Shown: one piece after another, positions 1 through 7,866 of the stretch
Layout: each line of letters begins with the position of its first letter
Position numbering within the stretch: position 1 is the stretch's first letter
Assembly: GCA_030829765.1 (NCBI GenBank)
Contig: JAUROO010000152.1
Coordinates: 1-9,806, forward strand
Direction: 5' to 3'
Source of the DNA: Miltoncostaeales bacterium
GTDB lineage: Bacteria > Actinomycetota > Thermoleophilia > Miltoncostaeales > Miltoncostaeaceae
Length of the DNA stretch: 9,806 nucleotides
Notes under the pieces: model-generated
What the model was told of the DNA's origin: nothing
Database searches by the model: none
What the model saw: the letters and a program-made list of their open reading frames with translations, nothing else
Position numbers and translations under genes: made by a program

Positions 1-251
1 CGCACGAACCCTCCCCCGTATGCGGTCTCCACCGGCGTGATGCCGCGCAGGGCGTCGAGCACGCTCTGCCCCGGCGTGACGCGGGCATCGCGCAGCACCT
101 CGGCACCGTGGTCGGCCGTCACCACCACCTGCGCCGCAGGTGCCCCGTCCTCCGGGGAGGCCGCGTCGGAGCGCCGCTCGCATCCCGCCACCGCCACCGC
201 GCCCAGCATCACGGCGCATGCCGCGAGGCCGGCCGCGAGGCGCCTACTCAT
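1..251 (-). CDS. Lipoprotein with DUF4430-like domain, 3' end beyond window
   Basis: The visible part is 83 codons, starting at the ATG at 251-249 and running off the left edge. Residues 1-24 form a lipoprotein signal: two Arg after Met-Ser, a hydrophobic stretch, and the lipobox V21-A-G-C24, so the mature protein should be lipid-anchored at Cys24 outside the membrane. A short polar Ala/Ser/Asp-rich linker follows. Next comes a segment resembling the start of a DUF4430/transcobalamin-like domain: V-V-V-T-A-D, then G-Q-S-V-L-D-A-L-R, then V-E-T-A-Y-G-G-G-F-V. That domain assignment is from memory of the family pattern and is tentative. The start codon lies inside the last codons of the upstream permease gene (8-bp overlap, ATGAGTAG), which suggests translational coupling. 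It may be an accessory or cargo lipoprotein of the ABC system encoded before it. The stop codon and the rest of the domain are not visible. Confidence 0.8.
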   Translation of the reverse strand, partial: MSRRLAAGLAACAVMLGAVAVAGCERRSDAASPEDGAPAAQVVVTADHGAEVLRDARVTPGQSVLDALRGITPVETAYGGGFV

Positions 252-2789
252 AGTGCAGCGCGTCCAGGGGGTCGAGCCGGGCCGCGCGCCGGGCGGGCAG
301 CACCGCGGCCAGCACGCCGGCCACCACGGCGACCACCAGGAAGATCACCAGCTGCGTCCACGGGATCCGGAACACGATGCCCTCATCGCGCAATCCGAGC
401 GAGAACACCCACGCCAGCACCACGCCCAGGATGATGCCGATCACCCCGCCGATGCCCGAGGTGATCACGCTCTCGTACCGCACCATCCGCCGCAGTTGCG
501 AGCGCGTGAGGCCGATCGCCCGGAGCATGCCGATCTCACGCGTGCGCTCGGTGATCGACAGCACGAGCGTGTTGACGATGCCGAAGAGCGAAATGACCAC
601 GCTCATCGCCAGCAGCACGTACAGCAGGTAGAGGATGGAATCCACGCGGCTGCTGATCTCGTCGCGGTACTCGGCGTTGGTGCGCACCTCGGCCGCGGGG
701 AACGGCGCAAGGGCCTTTGCCACCTCATCCTTCACCGCCACCGGGTCGGCACCCGGGTCCACCGTGGCCAGCACGAAGATCGGATCGCGCGCCGTGAACA
801 GGCGGCCGAAGCCGTCGCGCGAGGCGATCACCCCGCCCTCGAACAGGATGCGATCACGGAACACCCCGGCCACGCGGTAGGTGTCCTCCGCACCGGACGA
901 TGCGCGCAGCACCACCGGGTCGCCCACGCCAACCGCCGCGGAGTCGGCGAAGTCCTGCTCCACCACCACCTGGCCGGGGCCGAGGCCGCGCAGGTCGGCC
1001 TCCGAGCCATCCACCCACTCGAACGACAGTCCGCGGGCCGCGGCTGCCGGATCCACGCCGAACACGGTCGTGCGTCCGGCGCCGTTCGATCGCGCCTCGT
1101 CCGTGAGCACGGCCACAACGTCCGCCACGCCCGGCGTGGCCCGCACCGCGGCGGCGCTGGCCGCGGGGATCGGCTGGAAGCTCTTGCCCGAGATGATCAG
1201 ATCGCCGCGCAGGGTGTCGTCGATCGCGCCGGTCACGGAGGCCTTGAGCCCCTGTGCGAACACTGCCACGAACGACACCAGGCCGATGCCGATCATCAGC
1301 GCCGCCGCCGTCGCCGCGGTGCGCGAGGGGTTGCGCGTGGCGTTCTGGCGGGCCAGCGACCCCGACGCGCCGGGCGTGCGCTCCAGGGGCCAGCCGATGA
1401 GCCGTGAGAGACCCGGCACCAGGTACCGCAGCAGGCCACCGATCGCCAGGAACACCAGCAGCGCACCGAGCGCCATCACCAGCAGGCGCCGGGTCGCGCC
1501 GCCATCGCTCTGCAGGCCCACCACGATCAGCACGATGCCGCCCGCGGCGAGCAGCCCCGCGAGCAGGGGCGTGAACCGCGACAGGCGGCCGCGCGGGATC
1601 TCCGCGCCCTCGCGCAGCGCCGCAACGGGTGGCACCCGACTCGCGCGCACGGCCGGGATCAGGGCCGCCACCACGCTCACCAGCACGCCCACCAGCAGGG
1701 CCGTCAGCACGATGCCGAGCGAGATCTGCGCGCCGGCCACGGGTATCCCGCCGGGCAGCAGGGTGTCGAACACCCACACCAGCAGGGCCGCGAACCCATA
1801 GCCGGCAAAGAGGCCCACCACGCCCGCCACCAGGCCGATCACCAGGGCCTCGCCCACCACCGACGCCATCACCTGGCGACGGCTGGCACCGATGGTGCGC
1901 AGCAGGCCCAGCTCACGCAGGCGCTGCGCCACGGTAATCGAGAAGGTGTTGAAGATGATGAACGCGCCCACGAACAGGGCGATCACGCCGAATGCCAGGA
2001 GCGCCGGGCGCAGGAACGTGTTGATGGCCTCGGTGGTCTGCTGCGCCTGGTCGGCGGCATCCTGCTGCCCGGTGCGCACCTCCACATTGGATGGCAGGGC
2101 CGCGGCGATGCGCCGTGCCAGTGCCTGGGGGGTCACCCCGGGCTGGGCCGCGACGGCGATGGAGTTGACCCGCCCCTCCAGGTCGAACCAGCGCTGGACG
2201 TCATCCTTCGTGGCGATGACGATGGTCGTGCCGCCGATGGACGACACGTTGGCGAAGGTGACGGTTCCCGTGAGGGTCACCTGCTTCACGCCGTCACGCG
2301 TGGCGATGCCCAGGCGGTCGCCCAGGTCGAGCCCCTCGTTCGCCGCGAGGGCCTCGTTCACGGCCACCTCGCCATTTCGCGCCGGGTACGCACCGCTGGC
2401 GAGATCGGTGGAGCGGAATGGGTCGGGCGTGAGGGAGAACACGAACGACGGTGCGCCGGTGGACTGCACGTACTCGCCGTTCACCACCGGGGACCCCAGG
2501 GCGGCGAGCTCGGGGGCCGCGGCGCGCACGCCCTCCACCCCGCGCACCTGCGCCACCATCGATTCCGGCAGGGTGGGAACGTTCGACAGGCCGCCCTCGA
2601 AGTCGGTGCGGGGCGACACACGCACGTCCACGCCGGAGTTGGCGGCCTGGAAGATCTCGTCGAACGCCCGGGTGATCTGGCTGGTCAGCACCAGGGTTCC
2701 GGTCACCATGGCCACGCCGAGCAGGATGGCGATGGCCGTGAGTGCGGCGCGCAGCTTGCGCTGGCGCAGTCCGGCGAGGACGAGGCGGA

Positions 2790-2793
<4 letters not shown>
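244..2793 (-). CDS. FtsX/MacB-type ABC transporter permease, duplicated, 849 aa
   Basis: This is a membrane subunit of a type VII (MacB/LolCDE-like) ABC system, which usually moves lipoproteins, peptides or lipids at the outer face of the membrane rather than importing solutes. The layout is: TM1 at about 18-40; a large external MacB periplasmic-core-like domain at about 41-260; an FtsX unit with TMs at about 264-286, 316-342 and 358-382; two further TMs at about 406-427 and 437-459; TM at about 492-514; a second external domain to about 715; and a second FtsX unit with TMs at about 716-745, 775-798 and 812-834. The two cytoplasmic coupling segments match each other: R-L-R-E-L-G-L-L-R-T-I-G-A at 291-303 and R-T-R-E-I-G-M-L-R-A-I-G-L at 750-762. 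The C-terminus ends in the family-typical D-P-L-D-A-L. The GTG start overlaps the ATPase stop by 4 bp (GTGA), and the 3' end overlaps the next lipoprotein start by 8 bp. The transported substrate cannot be read from the sequence. Confidence 0.93.
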
Positions 2794-3533
<740 letters not shown>

Positions 3534-3556
3534 GCGCACCCCCGTGTCGTGCGGGC

Positions 3557-3562
3557 ACGCTA
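3557..3562 (-). promoter_or_regulatory. Candidate -10 element (TAGCGT) for the FtsX-type ABC operon
   Basis: On the minus strand TAGCGT reads from 3562 to 3557, which fits the actinobacterial TAnnnT pattern. It would put transcription start near 3550, leaving a leader of about 17 nt that includes the G-rich ribosome binding site before the ATG at 3533. No convincing -35 box was seen. The same hexamer occurs in mirror orientation on the other side of the spacer. Confidence 0.4.
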
Positions 3563-3586
3563 GCGCGTGACCGGGCGCCGGGTTTG

Positions 3587-3602
3587 GGCGATGGTCATTG
3601 CC
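3587..3602. promoter_or_regulatory. Imperfect dyad, possible operator between divergent operons
   Basis: GGCGATG-GT-CATTGCC is an imperfect palindrome, with 6 of 7 half-site positions matched around a 2-bp centre. It lies midway between the two operons and overlaps a possible -35 box (TTGCCG, 3598-3603) for the iron importer. It is the right place for a repressor site. It does not match the Fur box or the DtxR/IdeR box as I know them, so no regulator is assigned. Confidence 0.25.
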
Positions 3603-3621
3603 GATACAGCCCCCATGGCGC

Positions 3622-3627
3622 TAGCGT
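3622..3627 (+). promoter_or_regulatory. Candidate -10 element (TAGCGT) for the iron importer operon
   Basis: TAGCGT lies 18 bp after a possible -35 TTGCCG (3598-3603). The predicted start of transcription, near 3634, is only about 5 nt before the ATG. The GGAGGT ribosome binding site would then be cut off, so either the true start is further upstream or this hexamer is not the active promoter. Confidence 0.3.
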
Positions 3628-3628
3628 G

Positions 3629-3634
3629 GGAGGT
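3629..3634 (+). promoter_or_regulatory. Ribosome binding site fixing the fbpC-like start
   Basis: GGAGGT is followed by CGCG and then the ATG at 3639, which is near-ideal spacing. It decides the start against the longer in-frame reading from GTG 3567 and against the ATGs at 3591 and 3615, none of which has a comparable site. Confidence 0.7.
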
Positions 3635-3638
3635 CGCG

Positions 3639-4712
3639 ATGGAGAACCGCCCTCCCCATATCGAGATGTGCCCTGCCGTGCCGGGCCGCAGCGACCCCCG
3701 CGGGTCGGCGCTGAGCACCCGTGGCATCCAGCGCGTGCTGGGAGGGAACCCCGTGTTGCGCGGCATCGACCTTGACGTGCCGGCCGGCACGGTGCTGGCC
3801 CTCCTGGGCCCGTCCGGGTGCGGCAAGACCACGCTGCTCCGCTGCATCGCCGGGCTCGACCGCCCGGACGCCGGGATGATCGCGGTGGACGACTTCACGG
3901 TGTCCGGACCGGACTGCTTCGTGCCGGCCGAGAAGCGCCGCATCGGCATGGTGTTCCAGGAGCCTGCGCTGTTCCCCAACCGCACGGTCGGGGGAAACGT
4001 GGGCTACGGGCTCCCCCGCGCCGAGCGCGGAGGTCCCAAGGTGGAGCGGGCACTCGCGTTGGTCGGCCTGAGCGGATCCGCGGACCGCATGCCCGCCACG
4101 CTTTCCGGCGGGCAGCAGCAGCGCGTGTCGCTGGCGCGCGCACTGGCGGCCGAGCCCTCCCTCATCCTGCTCGACGAGCCCTTCTCGGCCCTCGACGCAC
4201 CGCTGCGCGCCGAGTTGCGCGGCGAGGTGCGACGCCTGCTGGCGGCGGCCGGGGCCACTGCGGTGTTCGTGACGCACGACCAGGAGGAGGCATTCCTCAT
4301 CGGAGACCAGGTGGCGCTGATGCTGGAGGGCCGTATCGCCCAGCTGGGCACCCCGGCGGACCTCTATGAGCGACCCGCCAGCCGCGCGGTGGCCACCTTC
4401 GTGGGCGATGCCAACCTGCTTCCGGCCGAGGCCGTGGGTGATGTGGCGCACACCCCCGTCGGTGACGTGCCATTGGCCCGACCCGCCCACGGTGCGGTGG
4501 AGGTGGTGATACGCCCCGAGTGCATCGCCGCCTGCCGCGGACAGGACGCCGTGGTGGAGCGCATTGAGTACTACGGACACGACGCCGTCATCGTCACGAG
4601 CAGCCGCGGCTGCCCGGTGCGATGTCGCGTGATGGGTCGCCCGCCATACGACACGGGCGACCGCATTGGCCTGGAGTACGTCGGCGAGCCCAGCGTGGCG
4701 TTCTCGGCCTAG
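3639..4712 (+). CDS. fbpC: Iron(III)-type ABC importer ATP-binding protein, 357 aa
   Basis: This is the cytoplasmic ATPase of an FbpABC/FutABC-type ferric-iron importer. Motifs counted from the ATG at 3639: Walker A G-P-S-G-C-G-K-T-T at 57-65, Q-loop Gln107 in V-F-Q-E-P-A-L-F-P, signature L-S-G-G-Q-Q-Q-R at 155-162, Walker B L-I-L-L-D-E at 175-180 then P-F-S-A-L-D, and switch His213. A C-terminal TOBE-like regulatory region follows at about 286-355, introduced by V-V-I-R-P-E-C. The length is normal for ATPases of the MalK/PotA/FbpC group. About 25 N-terminal residues before the ATPase fold look like an unconserved extension, but the GGAGGT site supports this start. It is the first gene of the importer operon, 71 bp before the binding protein. 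Iron is inferred from the binding protein and fused permease downstream. Spermidine/putrescine or thiamine ATPases would look similar on their own. Confidence 0.88.
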   Translation: MENRPPHIEMCPAVPGRSDPRGSALSTRGIQRVLGGNPVLRGIDLDVPAGTVLALLGPSGCGKTTLLRCIAGLDRPDAGMIAVDDFTVSGPDCFVPAEKRRIGMVFQEPALFPNRTVGGNVGYGLPRAERGGPKVERALALVGLSGSADRMPATLSGGQQQRVSLARALAAEPSLILLDEPFSALDAPLRAELRGEVRRLLAAAGATAVFVTHDQEEAFLIGDQVALMLEGRIAQLGTPADLYERPASRAVATFVGDANLLPAEAVGDVAHTPVGDVPLARPAHGAVEVVIRPECIAACRGQDAVVERIEYYGHDAVIVTSSRGCPVRCRVMGRPPYDTGDRIGLEYVGEPSVAFSA

Positions 4713-4715
4713 GGG

Positions 4716-4742
4716 TTTTGTCTAATCTTCATGACTTATAGA
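4716..4742 (+). promoter_or_regulatory. AT-rich island, possible internal promoter before the binding protein
   Basis: Twenty of 27 bases are A or T, which stands out in this GC-rich DNA. It contains two -10-like hexamers, TAATCT (4723-4728) and TATAGA (4737-4742), but no good -35 at 17 bp. TAATCT would start transcription near 4735 and give a leader of about 50 nt containing the hairpin that follows. A second promoter here would raise binding-protein expression above the ATPase, as importers often need. Confidence 0.35.
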
Positions 4743-4767
4743 GTTCCGCGGCCTCCAGCCGCGACTC
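4741..4767 (+). ncRNA. Leader hairpin just upstream of the binding-protein ribosome binding site
   Basis: CGCGGC (4747-4752) pairs with GCCGCG (4758-4763) around the loop CTCCA. GAGT (4741-4744) pairs with ACTC (4764-4767) if two bases bulge, giving 10 bp in total. There is no T-tract, so it is not an intrinsic terminator. The last bases, CTCC at 4765-4768, could instead pair with GGAG of the ribosome binding site at 4773-4776 across a 4-nt loop. The two folds exclude each other. Any regulatory use is inference. Confidence 0.35.
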
Positions 4768-4770
4768 CAT

Positions 4771-4776
4771 GAGGAG
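4771..4776 (+). promoter_or_regulatory. Ribosome binding site fixing the GTG start of the binding protein
   Basis: GAGGAG is followed by 7 nt and then GTG at 4784. The in-frame ATG at 4769 overlaps this motif and has no upstream site of its own. GTG is therefore the likelier start. Confidence 0.6.
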
Positions 4777-4783
4777 AACATTC

Positions 4784-5833
4784 GTGACCAGCCGTCCCCG
4801 CGCCATCATCGGCGCATCCATCGCCACGCTCGCCTCGGTGCTCGTGCTGTCCGCCTGCGGCACCTCATCCGACACGACGGCCTCATCCGCCACCGCGGGT
4901 GACGGCGGCGCGCTCACCGTCTACTCGGGTCGCGAGGAGAAGTACATGGAGCCGGTGTTCGACGCGTACGAGAAGCAGTCGGGCACCACCCTCGACGTGC
5001 GCTACGGCGACTCGGCCGACCTGGCGCTGCTGGTGGATGAGGAGGGCGACAAGGGCCGGGCTGATGTGTTCATCGCGCAGAGCCCCATCTCGCAGTCCTA
5101 CCTGGACCAGAAGGACCTGCTCTCCCCGCTGCCGCAGGCGGTGCTCGACCAAGTGCCCGCCCGCCTGCGGGCTGCCGACGGGGACTGGGTGGGGATCGCC
5201 GGACGCCAGCGCGTGCTCATCTACAACACCGACCTCGTGAAGGAGTCCGACCTGCCCGGATCGGTCCTCGACCTCACGGGAGACGCCTATCGCGGGAAGG
5301 TGGCAGTGGCCCCGTCGAACGCCTCCTTTCAGGACTTCGTCGCCGCCCTCAACCAGATCGAGGGCAAGGAGAAGGCCGACGCATGGCTGAAGGGCCTGGC
5401 GGCCAACGGCGCCAAGGCCTACGCGAAGAACAGCGCGATCGCCGAGGCCGTGGCCCGGGGGGAGATTCCCATGGGCCTGGTGAACCACTACTACGTGTTG
5501 GAGATCCTCGAGGACGATCCGAACGCCCCGATCGCGGCGTACCGGTTCCCCGGCACCGATGCCGGCAGCCTGTTCCTGGTGGCGACGGCCTCGGTGCCGA
5601 AGGCCAGCCCCGACAAGGCGCAGGCCGACGACCTGGTGAAGTTCCTGGTATCCGGCATGGGCCAGAAGATGATCATCGCCGGCGAGGGCGAGTACCCCAC
5701 CGCAACCGGCGTGTCGGCACCCGGCAGGGCGCCGGCCCTCACCGAAGGCGACTACCCGGCCTACGACCTGACCGGTCAGACCGATCTGCGCGCGGTGGCC
5801 GAGCAGATCCGGGAGAGCGGCCTCGCGAACTGA
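4784..5833 (+). CDS. fbpA: Iron(III) ABC importer substrate-binding lipoprotein, 349 aa
   Basis: This is an extracellular binding protein that captures ferric iron and delivers it to the permease encoded next. Counting from GTG 4784, residues 1-25 are a lipoprotein signal with lipobox L22-S-A-C25, and a Ser/Thr-rich linker follows. The mature fold begins with L-T-V-Y-S-G-R-E-E-K-Y (about 44-54), the typical opening of FutA/FbpA-type proteins. Other family-like segments are R-A-D-V-F-I-A-Q-S (about 92-100), G-R-Q-R-V-L-I-Y-N (about 140-148) and V-N-H-Y-Y (about 233-237). The paired tyrosines Y236-Y237 are in the position of the iron-coordinating Tyr pair of known FbpA proteins. The fused permease 4 bp downstream supports the assignment. 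Selectivity for iron over another metal or an iron chelate cannot be proven from sequence. An in-frame ATG at 4769 would lengthen it by five residues. Confidence 0.88.
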   Translation: MTSRPRAIIGASIATLASVLVLSACGTSSDTTASSATAGDGGALTVYSGREEKYMEPVFDAYEKQSGTTLDVRYGDSADLALLVDEEGDKGRADVFIAQSPISQSYLDQKDLLSPLPQAVLDQVPARLRAADGDWVGIAGRQRVLIYNTDLVKESDLPGSVLDLTGDAYRGKVAVAPSNASFQDFVAALNQIEGKEKADAWLKGLAANGAKAYAKNSAIAEAVARGEIPMGLVNHYYVLEILEDDPNAPIAAYRFPGTDAGSLFLVATASVPKASPDKAQADDLVKFLVSGMGQKMIIAGEGEYPTATGVSAPGRAPALTEGDYPAYDLTGQTDLRAVAEQIRESGLAN

Positions 5834-5837
5834 TCGG

Positions 5838-7496
5838 GTGATCGGGCGCGGGTGGGGGGCCACCGCGCTGGCGGTGGCCCTCACCGTGCCGTTCGCCCTG
5901 CCCTTCGCATACCTGCTCGTCCGCAATGCGCAGGACCTGGGCGGGCTGTGGGATGCGGTATCCGACGACCGACTGGTGGGGCCTCTCCTGCGCAGCCTCG
6001 GCCTCGGCATCGCGGTGTCGGCCGCCGCCGCGGCGCTCGGCACCGGAGCCGCGTGGCTGGTGGCCCGCACGGAGGTGCGCGGGCGTCGCATATGGGCACT
6101 GCTGCTGTGCCTGCCGCTGGTGATCCCGTCGTTCGTGGGCGCGGTGGCGCTGATCGCCGCCTTCTCGCCGGGCGGACTGGTGGAGGACGCCCTGGGCATC
6201 TCGTGGCTTCCCGAGCTCAACGGCTTCCTCGGCGCGTTCATCGTGCTGACGCTGCTCACCTACCCCTACGTGTTCCTGCCGGTGATGGCCCGGCTGCGCA
6301 CGCTGTCACCGGCCCTGGAGGAATCGGCGCGACTCCTGGGGCGGCGCCCGGCATCGGTGTTCATGACCGTGGTGGTGCCGCAGGCCCGGGCGGCCATTGC
6401 CGCGGGCGCACTGCTGGTGTTCCTCTACGTCATCAGCGACTTCGGGGCGGTGCAGTTGCTGCGCTACGACACCCTGACGCGCGCCATCTACGCCGACCGG
6501 CTGCTCGACCCCATCACCTCGATGGCCCTCAGCCTGGTGCTCGGCCTGTTGGCAGTGACCGTCGTGGCGCTCGAGCGGCGGTCGTCGCGCGTGGGCCTGC
6601 GCGACCAGGCACGGGCAGGCTCACCCCTGATGCTGCCGCTGGGACGGGCCGCAGTGGCCGCCTACGGATTCCTCGCGCTGGTGATCGGATTCGCCCTCGT
6701 GGCGCCCATCGCCGTCCTGGGCTACTGGGCCATCCGGGGGTTCGTGCGCGGGTCGACGGACAGCGCGTCGGTCATCTCCGACCCGGGCCTCATCACCGGG
6801 CCACTGCTGAGCACGGTCGGCGTGAGCGTGGTGGCGGCGCTGGTCACCATCGTCATGATCCTGCCGATCGCCTTCCGCAGCGTGCGGCGTGCGGGGCGGC
6901 TGGGCGAGGTGCTGGCGGGCACCGTGGTGGGCGGATTCGCCCTCCCCGGGCTGGTGACGGCCCTGGCATTCGTGTTCTTCACGCTGTCCACGCCCGGCCC
7001 CCTCGGCGCGCTTTACCAGACGCTCCCGCTCCTGGTACTGGCGTACGTGGTGCACCACGGGGCGCTCGCGCTGGGCGCCGCGCAGTCCGCCGTGGCCGGT
7101 GTGCCACAGCGACTCGACGACGCCGCGCGCATCATGGGCAGGAGCCGCCTGCGCCGGTTCGCCGGCGTCGAGATGCCGTTGATGCTGCCGGGGCTGGCCG
7201 CCGGCGCCGGGCTGGTGCTGCTGTCCACGGCCAAGGAACTGCCCGCCACCCTGCTGCTCGCGCCGCCCGGGTTCTCCACCCTGGCCACGAAGGTGTGGCA
7301 GGCAGCGGAACTCGCGGCCTTCGAGGAGGCCGCGGTGTTCGCGCTGGTCCTCGTGGCCATCTCGGGCGTGCTCACGTGGTTCCTCGTGGTGCGCCCCGCC
7401 CTGCGATCGTGGTCCGACCGCCCCCACCCGGGCGCCGCACCCACGCAGGGTGAATCACCCACCGGCAGCCGCAGCCCGGAACCCACAACGCCCTAG
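5838..7496 (+). CDS. fbpB: Iron(III) ABC importer permease, fused two-domain, 552 aa
   Basis: This is the membrane channel subunit of the importer, with two BPD_transp_1-type permease halves in one chain, as is usual for FbpB and ThiP. TM1 is at about 8-28. Half one spans about 50-245 and half two about 270-520, together giving roughly 12 membrane segments. Both cytoplasmic EAA loops that dock onto the ATPase are visible: E161-E-S-A-R-L-L-G then P-Q-A-R-A-A-I-A-A-G at about 181-190, and D427-D-A-A-R-I-M-G then P-L-M-L-P-G-L-A-A-G at about 447-456. The C-terminal 30 residues are a Pro/Ser-rich hydrophilic tail, probably cytoplasmic. The start is GTG 5838, 4 bp after the binding-protein stop, with only a weak ribosome binding site, so coupled translation is likely. 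Because each protein carries both halves, one chain may replace the usual permease dimer. The stop lies 10 bp from the convergent cupin gene. Confidence 0.92.
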   Translation: MIGRGWGATALAVALTVPFALPFAYLLVRNAQDLGGLWDAVSDDRLVGPLLRSLGLGIAVSAAAAALGTGAAWLVARTEVRGRRIWALLLCLPLVIPSFVGAVALIAAFSPGGLVEDALGISWLPELNGFLGAFIVLTLLTYPYVFLPVMARLRTLSPALEESARLLGRRPASVFMTVVVPQARAAIAAGALLVFLYVISDFGAVQLLRYDTLTRAIYADRLLDPITSMALSLVLGLLAVTVVALERRSSRVGLRDQARAGSPLMLPLGRAAVAAYGFLALVIGFALVAPIAVLGYWAIRGFVRGSTDSASVISDPGLITGPLLSTVGVSVVAALVTIVMILPIAFRSVRRAGRLGEVLAGTVVGGFALPGLVTALAFVFFTLSTPGPLGALYQTLPLLVLAYVVHHGALALGAAQSAVAGVPQRLDDAARIMGRSRLRRFAGVEMPLMLPGLAAGAGLVLLSTAKELPATLLLAPPGFSTLATKVWQAAELAAFEEAAVFALVLVAISGVLTWFLVVRPALRSWSDRPHPGAAPTQGESPTGSRSPEPTTP

Positions 7497-7506
7497 GGGC
7501 GCGGGC

Positions 7507-7866
7507 TCAGTCGAAGTAGGTGTCCTCCGCCGTCCATGGCGGGGCGCAGGTGACGACCATGCGCATGTCACCCGCACCGGTGTTGGTGATCTGGTGCCAC
7601 GCGCCGACCGGGATGAGGATTGCATCGCCGGCCGTGACGGACCGCTCCTCGCCGTCGATCTCCATGAGCGCCTGCCCCTCCACGAGGTAGTACATCTCCT
7701 CCGACACCTTGTGGTGATGCCGGTCGGTGCGGCCGCCCGGGGGCAGGGTGGCCTCGGCCAGGCTGTGGTTCGCCACCGGCGCCACCGACAGGTCGAGCAG
7801 CGAACGGATGGTGCTGCCATCGGTGGTGGTGAACGGCGCGGCATCGCCGTACGCGCGGACCTCCAT
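7507..7866 (-). CDS. Small single-domain cupin protein, 119 aa
   Basis: This is a compact metal-binding beta-barrel (Cupin_2 type). The first cupin motif reads G44-G-R-T-D-R-H50-H-H52-K-V-S-E56-E, which fits G(X)5HXH(X)3-4E(X)6G and ends at Gly64. The second motif contains P86-V-G-A-W-H91. His50, His52, Glu56 (or Glu57) and His91 would bind one metal ion. There is no signal peptide, so it should be cytoplasmic. The length is normal for stand-alone cupins, which include small oxygenases, isomerases and non-enzymatic sensors, and nothing here chooses among them. It is the last gene of its operon. Its ATG overlaps the thioredoxin stop by one base (TGATG), indicating coupled translation. Confidence 0.9.
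   Translation of the reverse strand: MEVRAYGDAAPFTTTDGSTIRSLLDLSVAPVANHSLAEATLPPGGRTDRHHHKVSEEMYYLVEGQALMEIDGEERSVTAGDAILIPVGAWHQITNTGAGDMRMVVTCAPPWTAEDTYFD

Larger units (their letters stand above)
3556..3628. repeat. 11-bp inverted repeat in the divergent promoter region
   Basis: CACGCTAGCGC at 3556-3566 and GCGCTAGCGTG at 3618-3628 are exact reverse complements separated by 51 bp. Each arm contains the palindromic core CGCTAGCG and an outward-facing TAGCGT hexamer. The simplest reading is two similar divergent -10 regions. A shared regulator binding both sites is an alternative. Confidence 0.6.

Noticed and set aside
37..1407. A 456-aa plus-strand open reading frame opposite the FtsX-type permease
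   Set aside because: It is His/Arg/Gln-rich with no recognisable domain, and it lies wholly antisense to a gene with clear TM segments and family motifs. Long empty frames are expected opposite GC-rich genes.
3587..3602. Fur or DtxR/IdeR box upstream of the iron importer
   Set aside because: The dyad is GC-rich and does not resemble either consensus, so it is recorded only as an unassigned dyad.
3567..3638. Longer N-terminus for the iron-importer ATPase from GTG 3567
   Set aside because: The added 24 residues match nothing in the family, and the reading covers the divergent promoter region. GGAGGT at 3629-3634 points to ATG 3639.
4883..6259. A 458-aa minus-strand open reading frame across the binding protein and permease
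   Set aside because: It spans two unrelated plus-strand genes and their junction, shows no domain, and has the biased composition of a shadow frame.
3639..7496. Thiamine (ThiBPQ-like) or spermidine/putrescine importer
   Set aside because: A fused permease also occurs in ThiP. However, the lipoprotein binding protein opens with V-Y-S-G-R-E-E and carries the N-H-Y-Y tyrosine pair typical of FutA/FbpA iron-binding proteins. Polyamine systems use two separate permeases.
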